Source: Saprospiraceae bacterium (GTDB lineage: Bacteria; Bacteroidota; Bacteroidia; Chitinophagales; Saprospiraceae). Taken from it: a stretch of 64,000 bases of DNA. The notes beneath the pieces are model-generated. The model searched no databases. It had not been told where the DNA came from and saw nothing but the letters and a program-made list of their open reading frames with translations. The stretch is from assembly GCA_016716185.1 (NCBI GenBank), contig JADJWV010000002.1, positions 248,001 to 312,000 on the forward strand. Direction: 5' to 3'. The first letter of the stretch is position 1. Each line of letters begins with the position of its first letter. The position numbers and the translations under genes were made by a program. This document shows, piece after piece, positions 45,108-54,045 of this stretch.

Positions 45108-47261
45108 ATGAATTTCAAAAAAAAGAAGAAAATAAGTTCTAAAAAATCTACGGGTTCGCCTGCAAATAAGTTGCGTGAAAGCATTCTTGCTTTTTTTTAT
45201 AAACATCGTACCAAAAAATACACAGCATTTCAAATCCTGAAAAAACTCAAAGCAAAAGATGCAGAACTGCTAATCCGTCAATTGGAGCTGTTGTGTGAGA
45301 AAAAAGTATTGTCCAAATCTTCCAGTCAAAAGTATGCGCTGAAAACTTCGGTTGCCGGTTCTTCAAGCTCAAGCCTGAGCGAGGGATATGTGGATTTGGC
45401 AAAGGCTGGTTTCGGTTACGTTATTTGCGACAAAGGCACAGGCGATATTTATGTTTCACAAAAAAACCTGCTGGGTGCCGACGATGGAGATTTGGTAAGT
45501 GTTGAACTTTTACAAGCAAAAGGGAGAAGGCCCGAAGGTCGTGTGGTTAAAATTTTGCGACGGGCACGAACACAGGTCGTGGGAATTGCGCGGTTTTTCA
45601 ACCATCATAAGGTTGCTTTTGCCCAAAGTGGCAGAAGGATTTACGAAGTTCTGATTCAAATACCCGAGCATCTCGTCGTGGAAGAATACGACAGGGTGGT
45701 TATTCAGATTACCCATTACAAAGAGCGTCCAAAGGATTTACTGAAAGGCGTAGTGATTCAAAATCTGGGCCGCGAATCATCCATCGACGTCGAAATGCAG
45801 AGCATACTCGCCGACAAAGGATTTCCACTCGATTGGAATTTGAAAATTCTGGATCAGGTTCAAAAAATATCTACTAAAATTGAATTGTTACCGGGAAGAA
45901 GAGACATCAGAGCTTGGGACACATTTACTATTGATCCTTTTGATGCCAAAGACTTTGACGATGCGCTGTCGCTGCAAAAAAACGAAGATGGAATTTGGGA
46001 AATAGGTGTGCATATCGCTGATGTCAGCCATTATGTTGAGGAGGGGAGTGCGCTGGACCTCGAAGCGCGCTACAGAGGAAATTCAGTATATCTTGTAGAT
46101 CGCGTTTTGCCAATGCTGCCGGAAAAACTATCAAACGAATTATGTTCGCTAAGGCCAAACGAAGACAAATATTGCTTTTCAATTGTTTTTTCAATGGACG
46201 AAGATTTTAAAATCATCAGACACTGGATCGGCAAAACAATCATTCACTCCAAAAGGCGATTCACTTATGAAGAAGCTCAGGAAATCATAGAAGGAAAAAA
46301 AGACAATTGGTCTCAAACCCTGCTTAAATTAAATACCGTTGCAAAGGATTTAAGAAAAAAAAGAATGCAGCAGGGAGCCATTGATTTTGATTCTGAAGAA
46401 ATAAAATTCAGCCTGGATAAACTTGGATTTCCGGAAAAACTGCTTGTGAAGGAACGCAAAGAGGCAAACATGCTTGTCGAAGAATTCATGCTGCTGGCCA
46501 ACAAATACGTGGCCGCATACATTTCAAAAAAGCAAAAAAATCAACTACCGATTCCTTTTGTATACAGAATCCACGATAACCCGGATCCCGAGAAACTTGA
46601 AATGTTCCAAACTTTTGCAAAAGAACTTGGCATATTGCTCGATTTTAGTACACCAAAACGCATATCCATTTCACTCAACAAACTCAGTGAGCTGGCCTCG
46701 AAAGATCCCAAGTTTAAAGTGCTTCAGCCTTTGGCCATCAGGGCGATGGCAAAAGCAGCTTACAGTACCGACAATATCGGACATTATGGTCTTGCCTTTC
46801 CGGATTATGCGCATTTTACTTCTCCCATCAGAAGATATGCGGATTTGCTGGTGCATAGGATCCTGTACGCAAATCTGGATGGTGTTTTTAGGGTTGATCC
46901 CAAAAATCTCGAAAGAATTTGTCTGCATATTTCCAATCAGGAAAGGAAAGCCATGGAAGCTGAACGCGAGTCAGACCGATATTTCCAGGTGCTTTTTATG
47001 AAATCTAAAGTCGGAGAAGAATTTACCGGCAGGGTTGTTGGAATGAGCGAAAGAGGATTATTCATCGAATTGGGTGAGACCAAATGCGAGGGATTTCTGC
47101 CTTATGATCAACTTGGAGAAGGAATCGGGCTCCACAGCAGCCGGCTTCATGCTTATTCAGAACAAAGTATCAAAAAATGGACCTTCGGTGATTCTATCCG
47201 GGTAAAACTTGAAGATGCAGATCTGGATCAGAAGGAATTGGTGCTTAGCACTTCCGTCTAA
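45108..47261 (+). CDS. rnr: Ribonuclease R
   Basis: 717 residues. A lysine-rich start (MNFKKKKKISSKKS) and a winged-helix-like segment precede two cold-shock domains, the RNB catalytic domain with DPFDAKDFDDALSL (acidic metal ligands) and the HYGLAFPDYAHFTSPIRRYADLLVH motif, and a C-terminal S1 domain (EFTGRVVGMSERGLFIELGE). It degrades structured RNA 3' to 5'. It is the first gene of a plus-strand stretch, but a fresh -7 motif follows its stop, so the downstream glmS group may have its own promoter. Confidence 0.96.
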   Translation: MNFKKKKKISSKKSTGSPANKLRESILAFFYKHRTKKYTAFQILKKLKAKDAELLIRQLELLCEKKVLSKSSSQKYALKTSVAGSSSSSLSEGYVDLAKAGFGYVICDKGTGDIYVSQKNLLGADDGDLVSVELLQAKGRRPEGRVVKILRRARTQVVGIARFFNHHKVAFAQSGRRIYEVLIQIPEHLVVEEYDRVVIQITHYKERPKDLLKGVVIQNLGRESSIDVEMQSILADKGFPLDWNLKILDQVQKISTKIELLPGRRDIRAWDTFTIDPFDAKDFDDALSLQKNEDGIWEIGVHIADVSHYVEEGSALDLEARYRGNSVYLVDRVLPMLPEKLSNELCSLRPNEDKYCFSIVFSMDEDFKIIRHWIGKTIIHSKRRFTYEEAQEIIEGKKDNWSQTLLKLNTVAKDLRKKRMQQGAIDFDSEEIKFSLDKLGFPEKLLVKERKEANMLVEEFMLLANKYVAAYISKKQKNQLPIPFVYRIHDNPDPEKLEMFQTFAKELGILLDFSTPKRISISLNKLSELASKDPKFKVLQPLAIRAMAKAAYSTDNIGHYGLAFPDYAHFTSPIRRYADLLVHRILYANLDGVFRVDPKNLERICLHISNQERKAMEAERESDRYFQVLFMKSKVGEEFTGRVVGMSERGLFIELGETKCEGFLPYDQLGEGIGLHSSRLHAYSEQSIKKWTFGDSIRVKLEDADLDQKELVLSTSV

Positions 47262-47326
47262 AGTTTTGGTTTTCAATTATTTGTCATCTAAATTGGCTGG
47301 AATCCCCTTTTTCCTTTTAATTTTCT

Positions 47327-47334
47327 TACCTTTG
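47327..47334 (+). promoter_or_regulatory. Putative -7 element of the GT5-like/glmS run
   Basis: TACCTTTG matches TAnnTTTG, 34 bases before the GT5-like ATG. No TTG box is found at 19-21 bases upstream; the region there is a pyrimidine run. Confidence 0.45.
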
Positions 47335-47368
47335 CACTCCATTTTTGAAAGCTAATGGTATTATAAGT

Positions 47369-48172
47369 ATGAGTAAAACCAGGATTCTTTTCATAACCCA
47401 GGAGATGGAGCCCTATCTCGATCTCTCCGGAATCGGTTCTTTAATTCAAAAATTGCCAGCGTATGCACAGGACAGTGGAATGGAAATCCGGATCCTGATG
47501 CCAAGATTTGGAACGATTAACGAAAGAAGACACCGCCTGCATGAGGTAGTCAGGCTTTCCGGTATGAACATCATCATCAATGACGATGATTTTGCGTTGA
47601 TTATCAAAGTCGCCTCTTTACCAGGGTCCAGAATTCAGGTTTATTTCCTGGATAACGATGAATTTTTCAAACGCAAAACTGTTTTTGAAGACGAATCCGG
47701 TAAATTATATGACGACAACCAGGATCGAATGATCTTTTTCTGTAAAGGGGCCCTTGAAACCGTCAAAAAATTTGGATGGCCACCCGATATTGTTCACTGC
47801 CATGGATGGATGACCAGTCTGATCCCATTTTATCTGAAGAGCAGTTATAAAAATGACCCTGTTTTTAAGCATTCGAAAGTGGTATTTTCGGTTTATGACC
47901 AGGAAATAGAAAGCAGTTTCACGGAAGATTTCTTAAAAAAGGCGGCGATCAATAATTTAAAACCCGAACAACTAACAGCATATAAAAATGGAACGGGAAT
48001 CACACTCGATAAAGGTGCGATCCAGTATGCCGACGGACTGATTCAGGGAAGCCAAAATCTCAATGCCAATGTGATTTCCGCAATCCAGGCATCTGAAAAA
48101 CCATTTATCAAAACGGAAGTTGAGGAATATTTACCTTCTTACGTCGATTTTTATAAGAATCTCGTTCAATAA
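47369..48172 (+). CDS. Truncated glycogen/starch synthase-like protein (GT5 N-terminal domain only)
   Basis: 267 residues from the ATG at 47369. It covers only the N-terminal Rossmann half of a GT5 glycogen synthase (about 480 residues in E. coli), with the VHCHGWMTS segment intact. The ADP-glucose-binding K-T-G-G-L motif is changed: EMEPYLD18LS20GIG aligns gap-free with EMFPLLKTGGLAD, so the key lysine is Asp and one glycine is Ser. The whole C-terminal catalytic half is absent. It is probably not a functional synthase; short forms next to DUF4270 and glmS recur in Bacteroidota. It lies 28 bases upstream of the DUF4270 gene. Confidence 0.85.
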   Translation: MSKTRILFITQEMEPYLDLSGIGSLIQKLPAYAQDSGMEIRILMPRFGTINERRHRLHEVVRLSGMNIIINDDDFALIIKVASLPGSRIQVYFLDNDEFFKRKTVFEDESGKLYDDNQDRMIFFCKGALETVKKFGWPPDIVHCHGWMTSLIPFYLKSSYKNDPVFKHSKVVFSVYDQEIESSFTEDFLKKAAINNLKPEQLTAYKNGTGITLDKGAIQYADGLIQGSQNLNANVISAIQASEKPFIKTEVEEYLPSYVDFYKNLVQ

Positions 48173-48200
48173 GGCGTTACACTTAGAATTCTTCAATCAG

Positions 48201-49571
48201 ATGAGCATTTTATCGAAGGGAAAATACTGGCTATTCGCACTGGGCAGTATGATCCTGTTGTATGGTTCCTGCAACGAATTTGATTCCTTCGGATCAGATA
48301 TTCTGGATACAGGATGGCTGGAAGCGAAAGGCGATGAAATTTATGATTTTTCTATCGGACCTGCTGAACCGGATTCTATTGTCAGCTTTGCGGAACTTAC
48401 CACCCTTGGTGCAGCGGGATTTCTAAATGCTGCTTTTCCTTTGGGTTCCATGAATGATCCTGTTTTCGGCCAATCATCAGCTGGTTTAGGAACGCAACTT
48501 CGATTTATCCCTACAAATAATCTGGATTTTTTACATAATGCGATTGATTCGATTGTGCTTTCATTGCGATTTGATACCAGCCTGTTTTACGGATCCTATG
48601 TGGACCCTATGAACATTTCAGTTTACAGGCTTTCAGAAGCATATGATCCACTAAAAACATACTACAGCACTTATACCTTGCCAGTTGATCAAAATACAAA
48701 ATTAGGAGAAGTCAGAAATTATGAAGTCAATAAAAATGACAGCATAACCATCCGGGAGGATACCCTTGATAAAGTCTTGTTCCCTCAATTGAGAATTTCG
48801 ATAGATACAGCAAAGTTTATGGGTATTTTGCGGACCTATCCGGATACCGTTTATTTTGTAAGTGATAGTTTTACCAAATTGTTTTTAGGCCTGGCCGTTA
48901 TTTGTGAAAACGGCAATGGATATCTGTCTATATTGCCAGAACATGGTGATAGCAAACTTACTATCTATTATAAAGACACAACCCAGAGGCAAAGCAGAGT
49001 AGAACTTTTCATGAGCAATCTGGCTGTCAAAACACCTTATTATCAAAGAGATCCCGGGTCAACTGTAGTGAATCAGTTTTATAACGGAACCATCAGTGGC
49101 GATAGTCTGTTATTTATACAAGGTGCGGGTGGAAGAGATTTGCGCCTGAGAATGCCTTACCAAAATAAGTGGAATGGCAAATTCATCAATTATGCAGTTT
49201 TAAACTTTGAAGTGGCAGTTTTACCTGGTGACAATCTCGATTTATATAAATTGCCTGGTTTACTTCAGATTTTTGATATCAGTTCAGGTTCCAGGGTAGC
49301 CATAGATGATGTCATTTTGGGAACAGCCTCTCAAACTACATACAGACGTGTATTTGGTGGTTATCCTATAGTGGATTCAACTGGCAATCAGATCGTTTAT
49401 CGGTACAAAATGAATTTAACCCGCCATTTTCAAAAAGCACTCCGAAAAAATGCGGATTTGGATTTGGTGATTTCTCCTTTTGCAAAACTTGAATCTCCGG
49501 CGAGATTGGTGTGGAATGGTCGAAACCTTCGCCCATCAGGGGCAAGATTGGAACTAACCTATTCAGAGTAA
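48201..49571 (+). CDS. DUF4270-family lipoprotein
   Basis: 456 residues from the ATG at 48201 (MSILSKGKYW), which opens a signal peptide with lipobox LLYGSC; an earlier in-frame start would lie within the preceding gene. The mature part carries the DUF4270 hallmark of a positional AELTTLG...MNDPVFGQSSAGLGTQLRF segment and ends in a beta strand, SGARLELTYSE. Members are predicted outer-membrane-anchored beta proteins without known function. It sits 28 bases after the GT5-like gene and 29 bases before glmS, an arrangement recurrent in Bacteroidota. Confidence 0.88.
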   Translation: MSILSKGKYWLFALGSMILLYGSCNEFDSFGSDILDTGWLEAKGDEIYDFSIGPAEPDSIVSFAELTTLGAAGFLNAAFPLGSMNDPVFGQSSAGLGTQLRFIPTNNLDFLHNAIDSIVLSLRFDTSLFYGSYVDPMNISVYRLSEAYDPLKTYYSTYTLPVDQNTKLGEVRNYEVNKNDSITIREDTLDKVLFPQLRISIDTAKFMGILRTYPDTVYFVSDSFTKLFLGLAVICENGNGYLSILPEHGDSKLTIYYKDTTQRQSRVELFMSNLAVKTPYYQRDPGSTVVNQFYNGTISGDSLLFIQGAGGRDLRLRMPYQNKWNGKFINYAVLNFEVAVLPGDNLDLYKLPGLLQIFDISSGSRVAIDDVILGTASQTTYRRVFGGYPIVDSTGNQIVYRYKMNLTRHFQKALRKNADLDLVISPFAKLESPARLVWNGRNLRPSGARLELTYSE

Positions 49572-49600
49572 ATTAAAAATACATTACATTTACACATAAT

Positions 49601-51442
49601 ATGTGTGGAATCATAGCATATCTTGGTCAAAAAAATGCCTATCCGGTTTTACTGGAAGGACTCAAACGACTGGAGTACAGAGGATATGATTCAGCAGGCA
49701 TAGCTTTGCTCAATGGCAATCTGGATATCTTTAAAAAGAAAGGGAAAGTCCAGGAATTATGTGAATATACCGAAACTAAAAATCTTTTCGGAACAGTTGG
49801 CATGGGGCATACGCGTTGGGCCACACATGGAAAACCAGATGATATTAATGCGCACCCGCATTTATCGGGCAATGGAAGTCTGGCGATCATCCACAATGGA
49901 ATCATCGAAAATTATGCGACCCTGAAAGAAGCCCTGTCGCGGCTGGGGCACAAGTTTACCAGTGAAACCGATACCGAAGTCCTCATTCACCTGATTGAGG
50001 AAATTAAAAAAAGAGATGAGCTGCCCATTGAAGAGGCTGTACGTAAAGCGCTCAAAAAGGTAGTTGGTGCTTATGCCATTGTTGTCATGGATAAAGATGA
50101 TCCGGGTAAATTGGTTGGAGCCCGCAAATCGAGCCCTCTGGTTATAGGTTTAGGCGAAGGGGAGAATTTTTTTGCTTCAGACGCTACTCCCATTATTCAA
50201 TATACCAATAAAGTAGTTTACCTCAACGATGAGGAAATTGCTGTCCTGACCAGAGAGAAGGGTCTGGAGATTTCAACCATTTCAAATGAAGAAGTACAGG
50301 AGCCACTAATCCAGGAGCTCGATATGAGTATGGATCAATTGGAAAAAGGGGGGTATGAACATTTCATGTTGAAAGAAATCAACCAGCAACCCCAAACCAT
50401 TTCCGATTGTATGCGCGGAAGACTCAATGCCACGGAGGGCTGGGCAAAGCTGGGTGGTATGGAAGAGCACATCAATCGCATCTTAAAAGCGAATCGCATC
50501 ATCATCGCAGCTTGTGGTACATCCTGGCATAGTGCCCTCATTGGTGAATATCTGATCGAAGACCTGGCCAGAATTCCGGTCGAAGTGGAATATGCATCGG
50601 AATTCAGATACCGGAATCCTATACTTACAGAAAACGATGTAGTACTTGTTCTTTCTCAGTCTGGAGAAACGGCAGATACACTCGCAGCAGCAGAATTGGC
50701 GAAAGAAAAAGGGGCCTTGGTCTATGGGATTGTCAATGTAGTGGGGTCGTCAATAGCTCGGATGACCCATGCAGGTTCCTACATCCATTGTGGCCCCGAA
50801 ATCGGAGTTGCTTCCACAAAAGCATTCACCGGTCAGGTCACGCTTTTGACCTTGATGTCTCTGGTATTGGGACATCGCAATGGTTCCCTCTCCAATTCAT
50901 ACTATCATCAACTTATAGCAGAACTGGCAAGCATTCCGGATAAAGTTGGAAAAGTACTGCTGCTTAATGAACAGATTAAGTATTTGGCAAAGGAAATCCA
51001 ACAAAACAACAATGCACTTTATTTAGGCAGGGGATACAATTTTCCCGTTGCACTGGAGGGAGCCCTGAAGCTCAAAGAGATTTCATACATCCACGCAGAG
51101 GGTTATCCTGCAGCCGAAATGAAGCACGGACCAATTGCATTGATCGATGAAAATATGCCCGTCATTGTCATCGCAACCAATGTAAGTTCCTATGAAAAAA
51201 TTATTTCCAACATCCAGGAAGTCAAAGCAAGGAAAGGCATTGTCATTGCAATCGTTACGGAAGGAGATAAAGAAATCAAAAAAATTGCCGACCATTGTAT
51301 TGAAATTCCATCAACGATAGATCCCTTGACACCTCTGCTTAGTGTGATACCTCTTCAATTGTTGTCTTATCACATTGCTGTATTGAGGGAATGCGATGTG
51401 GATCAACCAAGAAATTTAGCAAAATCTGTTACCGTAGAATAA
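49601..51442 (+). CDS. glmS: Glutamine-fructose-6-phosphate aminotransferase (GlmS)
   Basis: 613 residues. It starts MC2GIIAYLG, with Cys2 the glutaminase nucleophile exposed after Met removal. The N-terminal glutaminase (residues ~1-230) includes GHTRWATHGKPDDINAHPH; two SIS isomerase domains follow, with CGTSWHSALIGEYL, SQSGETADTLAA and the C-terminal QPRNLAKSVTVE. It makes glucosamine-6-phosphate for peptidoglycan and lipid A. I see no glmS ribozyme upstream: the gap to DUF4270 is only 29 bases. The DUF4290 gene begins 4 bases after its stop. Confidence 0.98.
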   Translation: MCGIIAYLGQKNAYPVLLEGLKRLEYRGYDSAGIALLNGNLDIFKKKGKVQELCEYTETKNLFGTVGMGHTRWATHGKPDDINAHPHLSGNGSLAIIHNGIIENYATLKEALSRLGHKFTSETDTEVLIHLIEEIKKRDELPIEEAVRKALKKVVGAYAIVVMDKDDPGKLVGARKSSPLVIGLGEGENFFASDATPIIQYTNKVVYLNDEEIAVLTREKGLEISTISNEEVQEPLIQELDMSMDQLEKGGYEHFMLKEINQQPQTISDCMRGRLNATEGWAKLGGMEEHINRILKANRIIIAACGTSWHSALIGEYLIEDLARIPVEVEYASEFRYRNPILTENDVVLVLSQSGETADTLAAAELAKEKGALVYGIVNVVGSSIARMTHAGSYIHCGPEIGVASTKAFTGQVTLLTLMSLVLGHRNGSLSNSYYHQLIAELASIPDKVGKVLLLNEQIKYLAKEIQQNNNALYLGRGYNFPVALEGALKLKEISYIHAEGYPAAEMKHGPIALIDENMPVIVIATNVSSYEKIISNIQEVKARKGIVIAIVTEGDKEIKKIADHCIEIPSTIDPLTPLLSVIPLQLLSYHIAVLRECDVDQPRNLAKSVTVE

Positions 51443-51446
51443 ATTT

Positions 51447-52139
51447 ATGAATCGATTCGAAGACGTTCAATTCAGTTACAACACTTCACAAGTAGAACTG
51501 ATCATGCCAGAATACGGCAGAAATATTCAAGACATGATCCTTCATTGTAAGTCTATCGAAAATCCTGTATACAGGCAGCATTTCGCTGAAGCCGTGATAG
51601 ACCTCATGCATATCATAACCCCTTACAATAAAAATATGGATGAGCACCGCACAAAACTGTGGCACCATTTTTTTAGGATTGCCGGTTATGATATCGATGT
51701 CATACCGACCAGCGGAATTAAACCAACATCCGATGATGACAAACTGAATCCTTCTAAAATCGAATACCCGGGGGGTACTGACAAATACAGACATTACGGA
51801 AATTATGTCAACCAACTCATCAAAAAAGCCATAGAACTGGAACCAGGGCCCAAGCGCGATGCATTCTCACACATCATTGGGTCTTACATGAAAATGGCTT
51901 TTAAAAACTGGAATAAAGAACATTATGTGAGCGATGATCTTATTAAAAACGACCTGATTGTGATGTCCGGCGGACAATTAAAACTCGATGACGATGTACA
52001 GTTTAATACCCTCGTAGATTCACAGTCCAGAAGTCAGAAACGGACTTTCAGAGGTTCCCACAAGCAGAATTACAAAAACAAAAAAGGAAGTGGGGGAAAT
52101 AAACACAGAAATAACAACAACAACAGAAGACGCGGTTGA
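51447..52139 (+). CDS. DUF4290-family protein with Asn/Arg/Lys-rich tail
   Basis: 230 residues, soluble. The first ~185 residues contain the DUF4290 signature (MPEYGRNIQDMILHC, YNKNMDEHRTKLWHHFF, KYRHYGNYVNQLIKKAIE). The last ~40 residues are a basic, low-complexity Lys/Asn/Gly/Arg tail ending in NNNNNRRRG, of the kind that often binds RNA. The gene starts 4 bases after glmS and is followed by kdsD, whose ATG lies 26 bases past its stop. The family's function is unknown; its tail suggests nucleic-acid contact, as inference. Confidence 0.9.
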   Translation: MNRFEDVQFSYNTSQVELIMPEYGRNIQDMILHCKSIENPVYRQHFAEAVIDLMHIITPYNKNMDEHRTKLWHHFFRIAGYDIDVIPTSGIKPTSDDDKLNPSKIEYPGGTDKYRHYGNYVNQLIKKAIELEPGPKRDAFSHIIGSYMKMAFKNWNKEHYVSDDLIKNDLIVMSGGQLKLDDDVQFNTLVDSQSRSQKRTFRGSHKQNYKNKKGSGGNKHRNNNNNRRRG

Positions 52140-52165
52140 TTATAAAATTCCCGTGTTCATCAGAT

Positions 52166-53143
52166 ATGCTCACTGATCAACAACAACAGCTGATACGCGA
52201 AGCTGCGCGTTCTTGTGTAGAAATTGAACGTGCTGTACTGGATCAGTTACTGCTAAGCCTGGATGATGAATTTATAAAAGTTATTGAAGCACTTTTTAAC
52301 ATGAAAGGCAGAGTAGTAATCACGGGTATCGGGAAAAGTGCCATCATCGGACAAAAAATTGTAGCAACTTTAAATTCTACCGGCACGCCTGCATTATTTA
52401 TGCATGCAGCTGATGCCATTCATGGCGACCTGGGTATGGTCAAAAAAGAAGATGTCGTTTGGTGCATATCTAAAAGTGGGGAGACACAGGAAATTAAAGT
52501 TCTGATTCCATTATTGAAATCTTTGGGATCTCAATTCATTGGGATGGTTGCCCATAAAAATTCGACTTTAGGAAAGCATGCAGATTTTATTTTACATACG
52601 CCCGTTCCGCATGAAGCCGAACCCAATAATCTGGCTCCCACCGCAAGCACTACTGCACAGGTTGCATTAGGGGATGCTGTAGCTGTTGCATTATTGGCCC
52701 TAAGGGGCTTTACACCGGAAGACTTTGCAGTACTTCACCCAGGAGGATCTTTAGGCAAACAACTTTATTTACGGGTGAGCCATATGATCCCTTTGCATGG
52801 GAAACCCCTTGTTGAACCCGATACAAAACTCAAAGACGTCATCCTTGAAATGACCACAAAAAGATTGGGTGTTACTGCTGTTTTAGATAGTGCTGGAAAA
52901 ATAATTGGGATTATCACGGATGGAGACCTCCGAAGAATGCTCCAGAAAAGTACGGATATCAGCAATATATGCGCAAAGGACATCATGAGCATGCAGCCAA
53001 AAACAATTGAGGCAGATGCTTTGGCAGTTGATGCATTTCGGATAATGCGCGAAAACAATATATCGCAACTGTTGGTGATCAACAATGATTGCTATGCCGG
53101 TGTTGTTCATATCCACGACTTGATCAAGGAAGGAATAATTTAA
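52166..53143 (+). CDS. kdsD: Arabinose-5-phosphate isomerase (KdsD/KpsF family)
   Basis: 325 residues from the ATG at 52166; a TTG 30 bases earlier overlaps the DUF4290 stop and adds residues without family likeness. A SIS domain (residues ~35-180) with GIGKSAIIGQKIVATLNSTGTPALF and SKSGETQEIKVLIP is followed by HPGGSLGKQLYLRVSHMI and two CBS domains. It turns ribulose-5-phosphate into arabinose-5-phosphate, the first step to KDO for lipopolysaccharide. Its place in the glmS run ties hexosamine and KDO supply together. The rhomboid gene follows 7 bases later. Confidence 0.95.
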   Translation: MLTDQQQQLIREAARSCVEIERAVLDQLLLSLDDEFIKVIEALFNMKGRVVITGIGKSAIIGQKIVATLNSTGTPALFMHAADAIHGDLGMVKKEDVVWCISKSGETQEIKVLIPLLKSLGSQFIGMVAHKNSTLGKHADFILHTPVPHEAEPNNLAPTASTTAQVALGDAVAVALLALRGFTPEDFAVLHPGGSLGKQLYLRVSHMIPLHGKPLVEPDTKLKDVILEMTTKRLGVTAVLDSAGKIIGIITDGDLRRMLQKSTDISNICAKDIMSMQPKTIEADALAVDAFRIMRENNISQLLVINNDCYAGVVHIHDLIKEGII

Positions 53144-53150
53144 TAAAGAC

Positions 53151-53828
53151 ATGTTTTTCCCCATAGGCGATGACAATGTAAAAGGCGGGAGTAAACCCTT
53201 GTTTTCCTACAGCCTTATTCTGATGAATGTCCTGGTATTCCTGTATGAAATTAGTTTGCAACATTACGAAGCAGAAACTTTTGTCATCGAATTCGGAAAC
53301 ATTCCATTAGAGTTGCTTTCAGGGATAGATTTGTTCACTGTATTTACTTCCATGTTCCTTCACGGAGGATGGATGCACCTCATCGGGAATATGCTTTTCC
53401 TTTGGGTGTTTGCCGACAATGTGGAAGCCATTATCGGAACCTTCAATTTTATATTGTTCTATATTTTGGGAGGAATAGCCGCTACTTTGATCCATGCTTT
53501 GTTTAATCCGATCAGTGAAATTCCCGTCGTAGGAGCCAGTGGAGCCATATCAGCAGTCATGGGTGCTTACCTCATTATGTTTCCAGCGTCGCGCATCCGC
53601 GTATTTATACTTTTTCTTTTTACTTCGGCTTCTGTACCAGCTTTGCTTTTTCTAGGATTCTGGATCTTGCAGCAAATGATTGCCGGATTCGGAACACTCG
53701 GACTTGGAACTGAAGAACAAGGCGGTGTTGCCTGGTGGGCTCATATCGGAGGATTTATTTTTGGGATCATCTGCGGTTTTATTGCAAGAAAAAATTACTC
53801 TGGCCGATACAAATATGTAGATGATTGA
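53151..53828 (+). CDS. Rhomboid-family intramembrane serine protease
   Basis: 225 residues with six predicted membrane helices. The catalytic dyad is present: Ser in VGASGAISAVMGAYL and His in VAWWAHIGGFIFGI. The first loop carries HGGWMHLIGNMLFLWVFADNVE, the conserved oxyanion-hole region, and a WR-like L1. It cleaves transmembrane substrates within the bilayer. It is last in the GT5-like/glmS/kdsD run (7 bases after kdsD). Its substrate is unknown. The gap downstream holds the CGCTTT-type repeat. Confidence 0.95.
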   Translation: MFFPIGDDNVKGGSKPLFSYSLILMNVLVFLYEISLQHYEAETFVIEFGNIPLELLSGIDLFTVFTSMFLHGGWMHLIGNMLFLWVFADNVEAIIGTFNFILFYILGGIAATLIHALFNPISEIPVVGASGAISAVMGAYLIMFPASRIRVFILFLFTSASVPALLFLGFWILQQMIAGFGTLGLGTEEQGGVAWWAHIGGFIFGIICGFIARKNYSGRYKYVDD

Positions 53829-53928
53829 TGTTAGTCCGTTTTAATGAATGAATTTTCGACCTCCCGATATAATGTCCATGATTATTTCTATTATAATATG
53901 CAATTTCATTTTATCGGGACGACCTTTC

Positions 53929-54045
53929 GATCTTTCGACCTTTCGACCATCACTCCTCGCTTTCAGCTTTATGCTTTCAGCTTCTCGCTTCCCGCTTTCA
54001 GCTTCCCGCTTTCAGCTTCTCGCTTTAAGCTTCTTATCCATGCCC
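53929..54045. repeat. CGCTTT(C/A)AGCTT-type degenerate repeat
   Basis: A run of near-12-base units (CGCTTTCAGCTT, CGCTTCCCGCTTTCAGCTTC and similar) preceded by TTTCGACC repeats. It ends with CGCTTTAAGCTTCTTATCCA at 54021-54040, identical to 36283-36302 in the hairpin array 17.7 kb away. It lies in the convergent gap between the rhomboid and O-antigen ligase genes, and its right half is read as the C-terminus of the ligase. Confidence 0.85.

Noticed and set aside
51440..52140. Possible glmS ribozyme or riboswitch near glmS
   Set aside because: Only 29 bases separate DUF4270 from glmS and 4 bases separate glmS from DUF4290; no room for the ribozyme fold.
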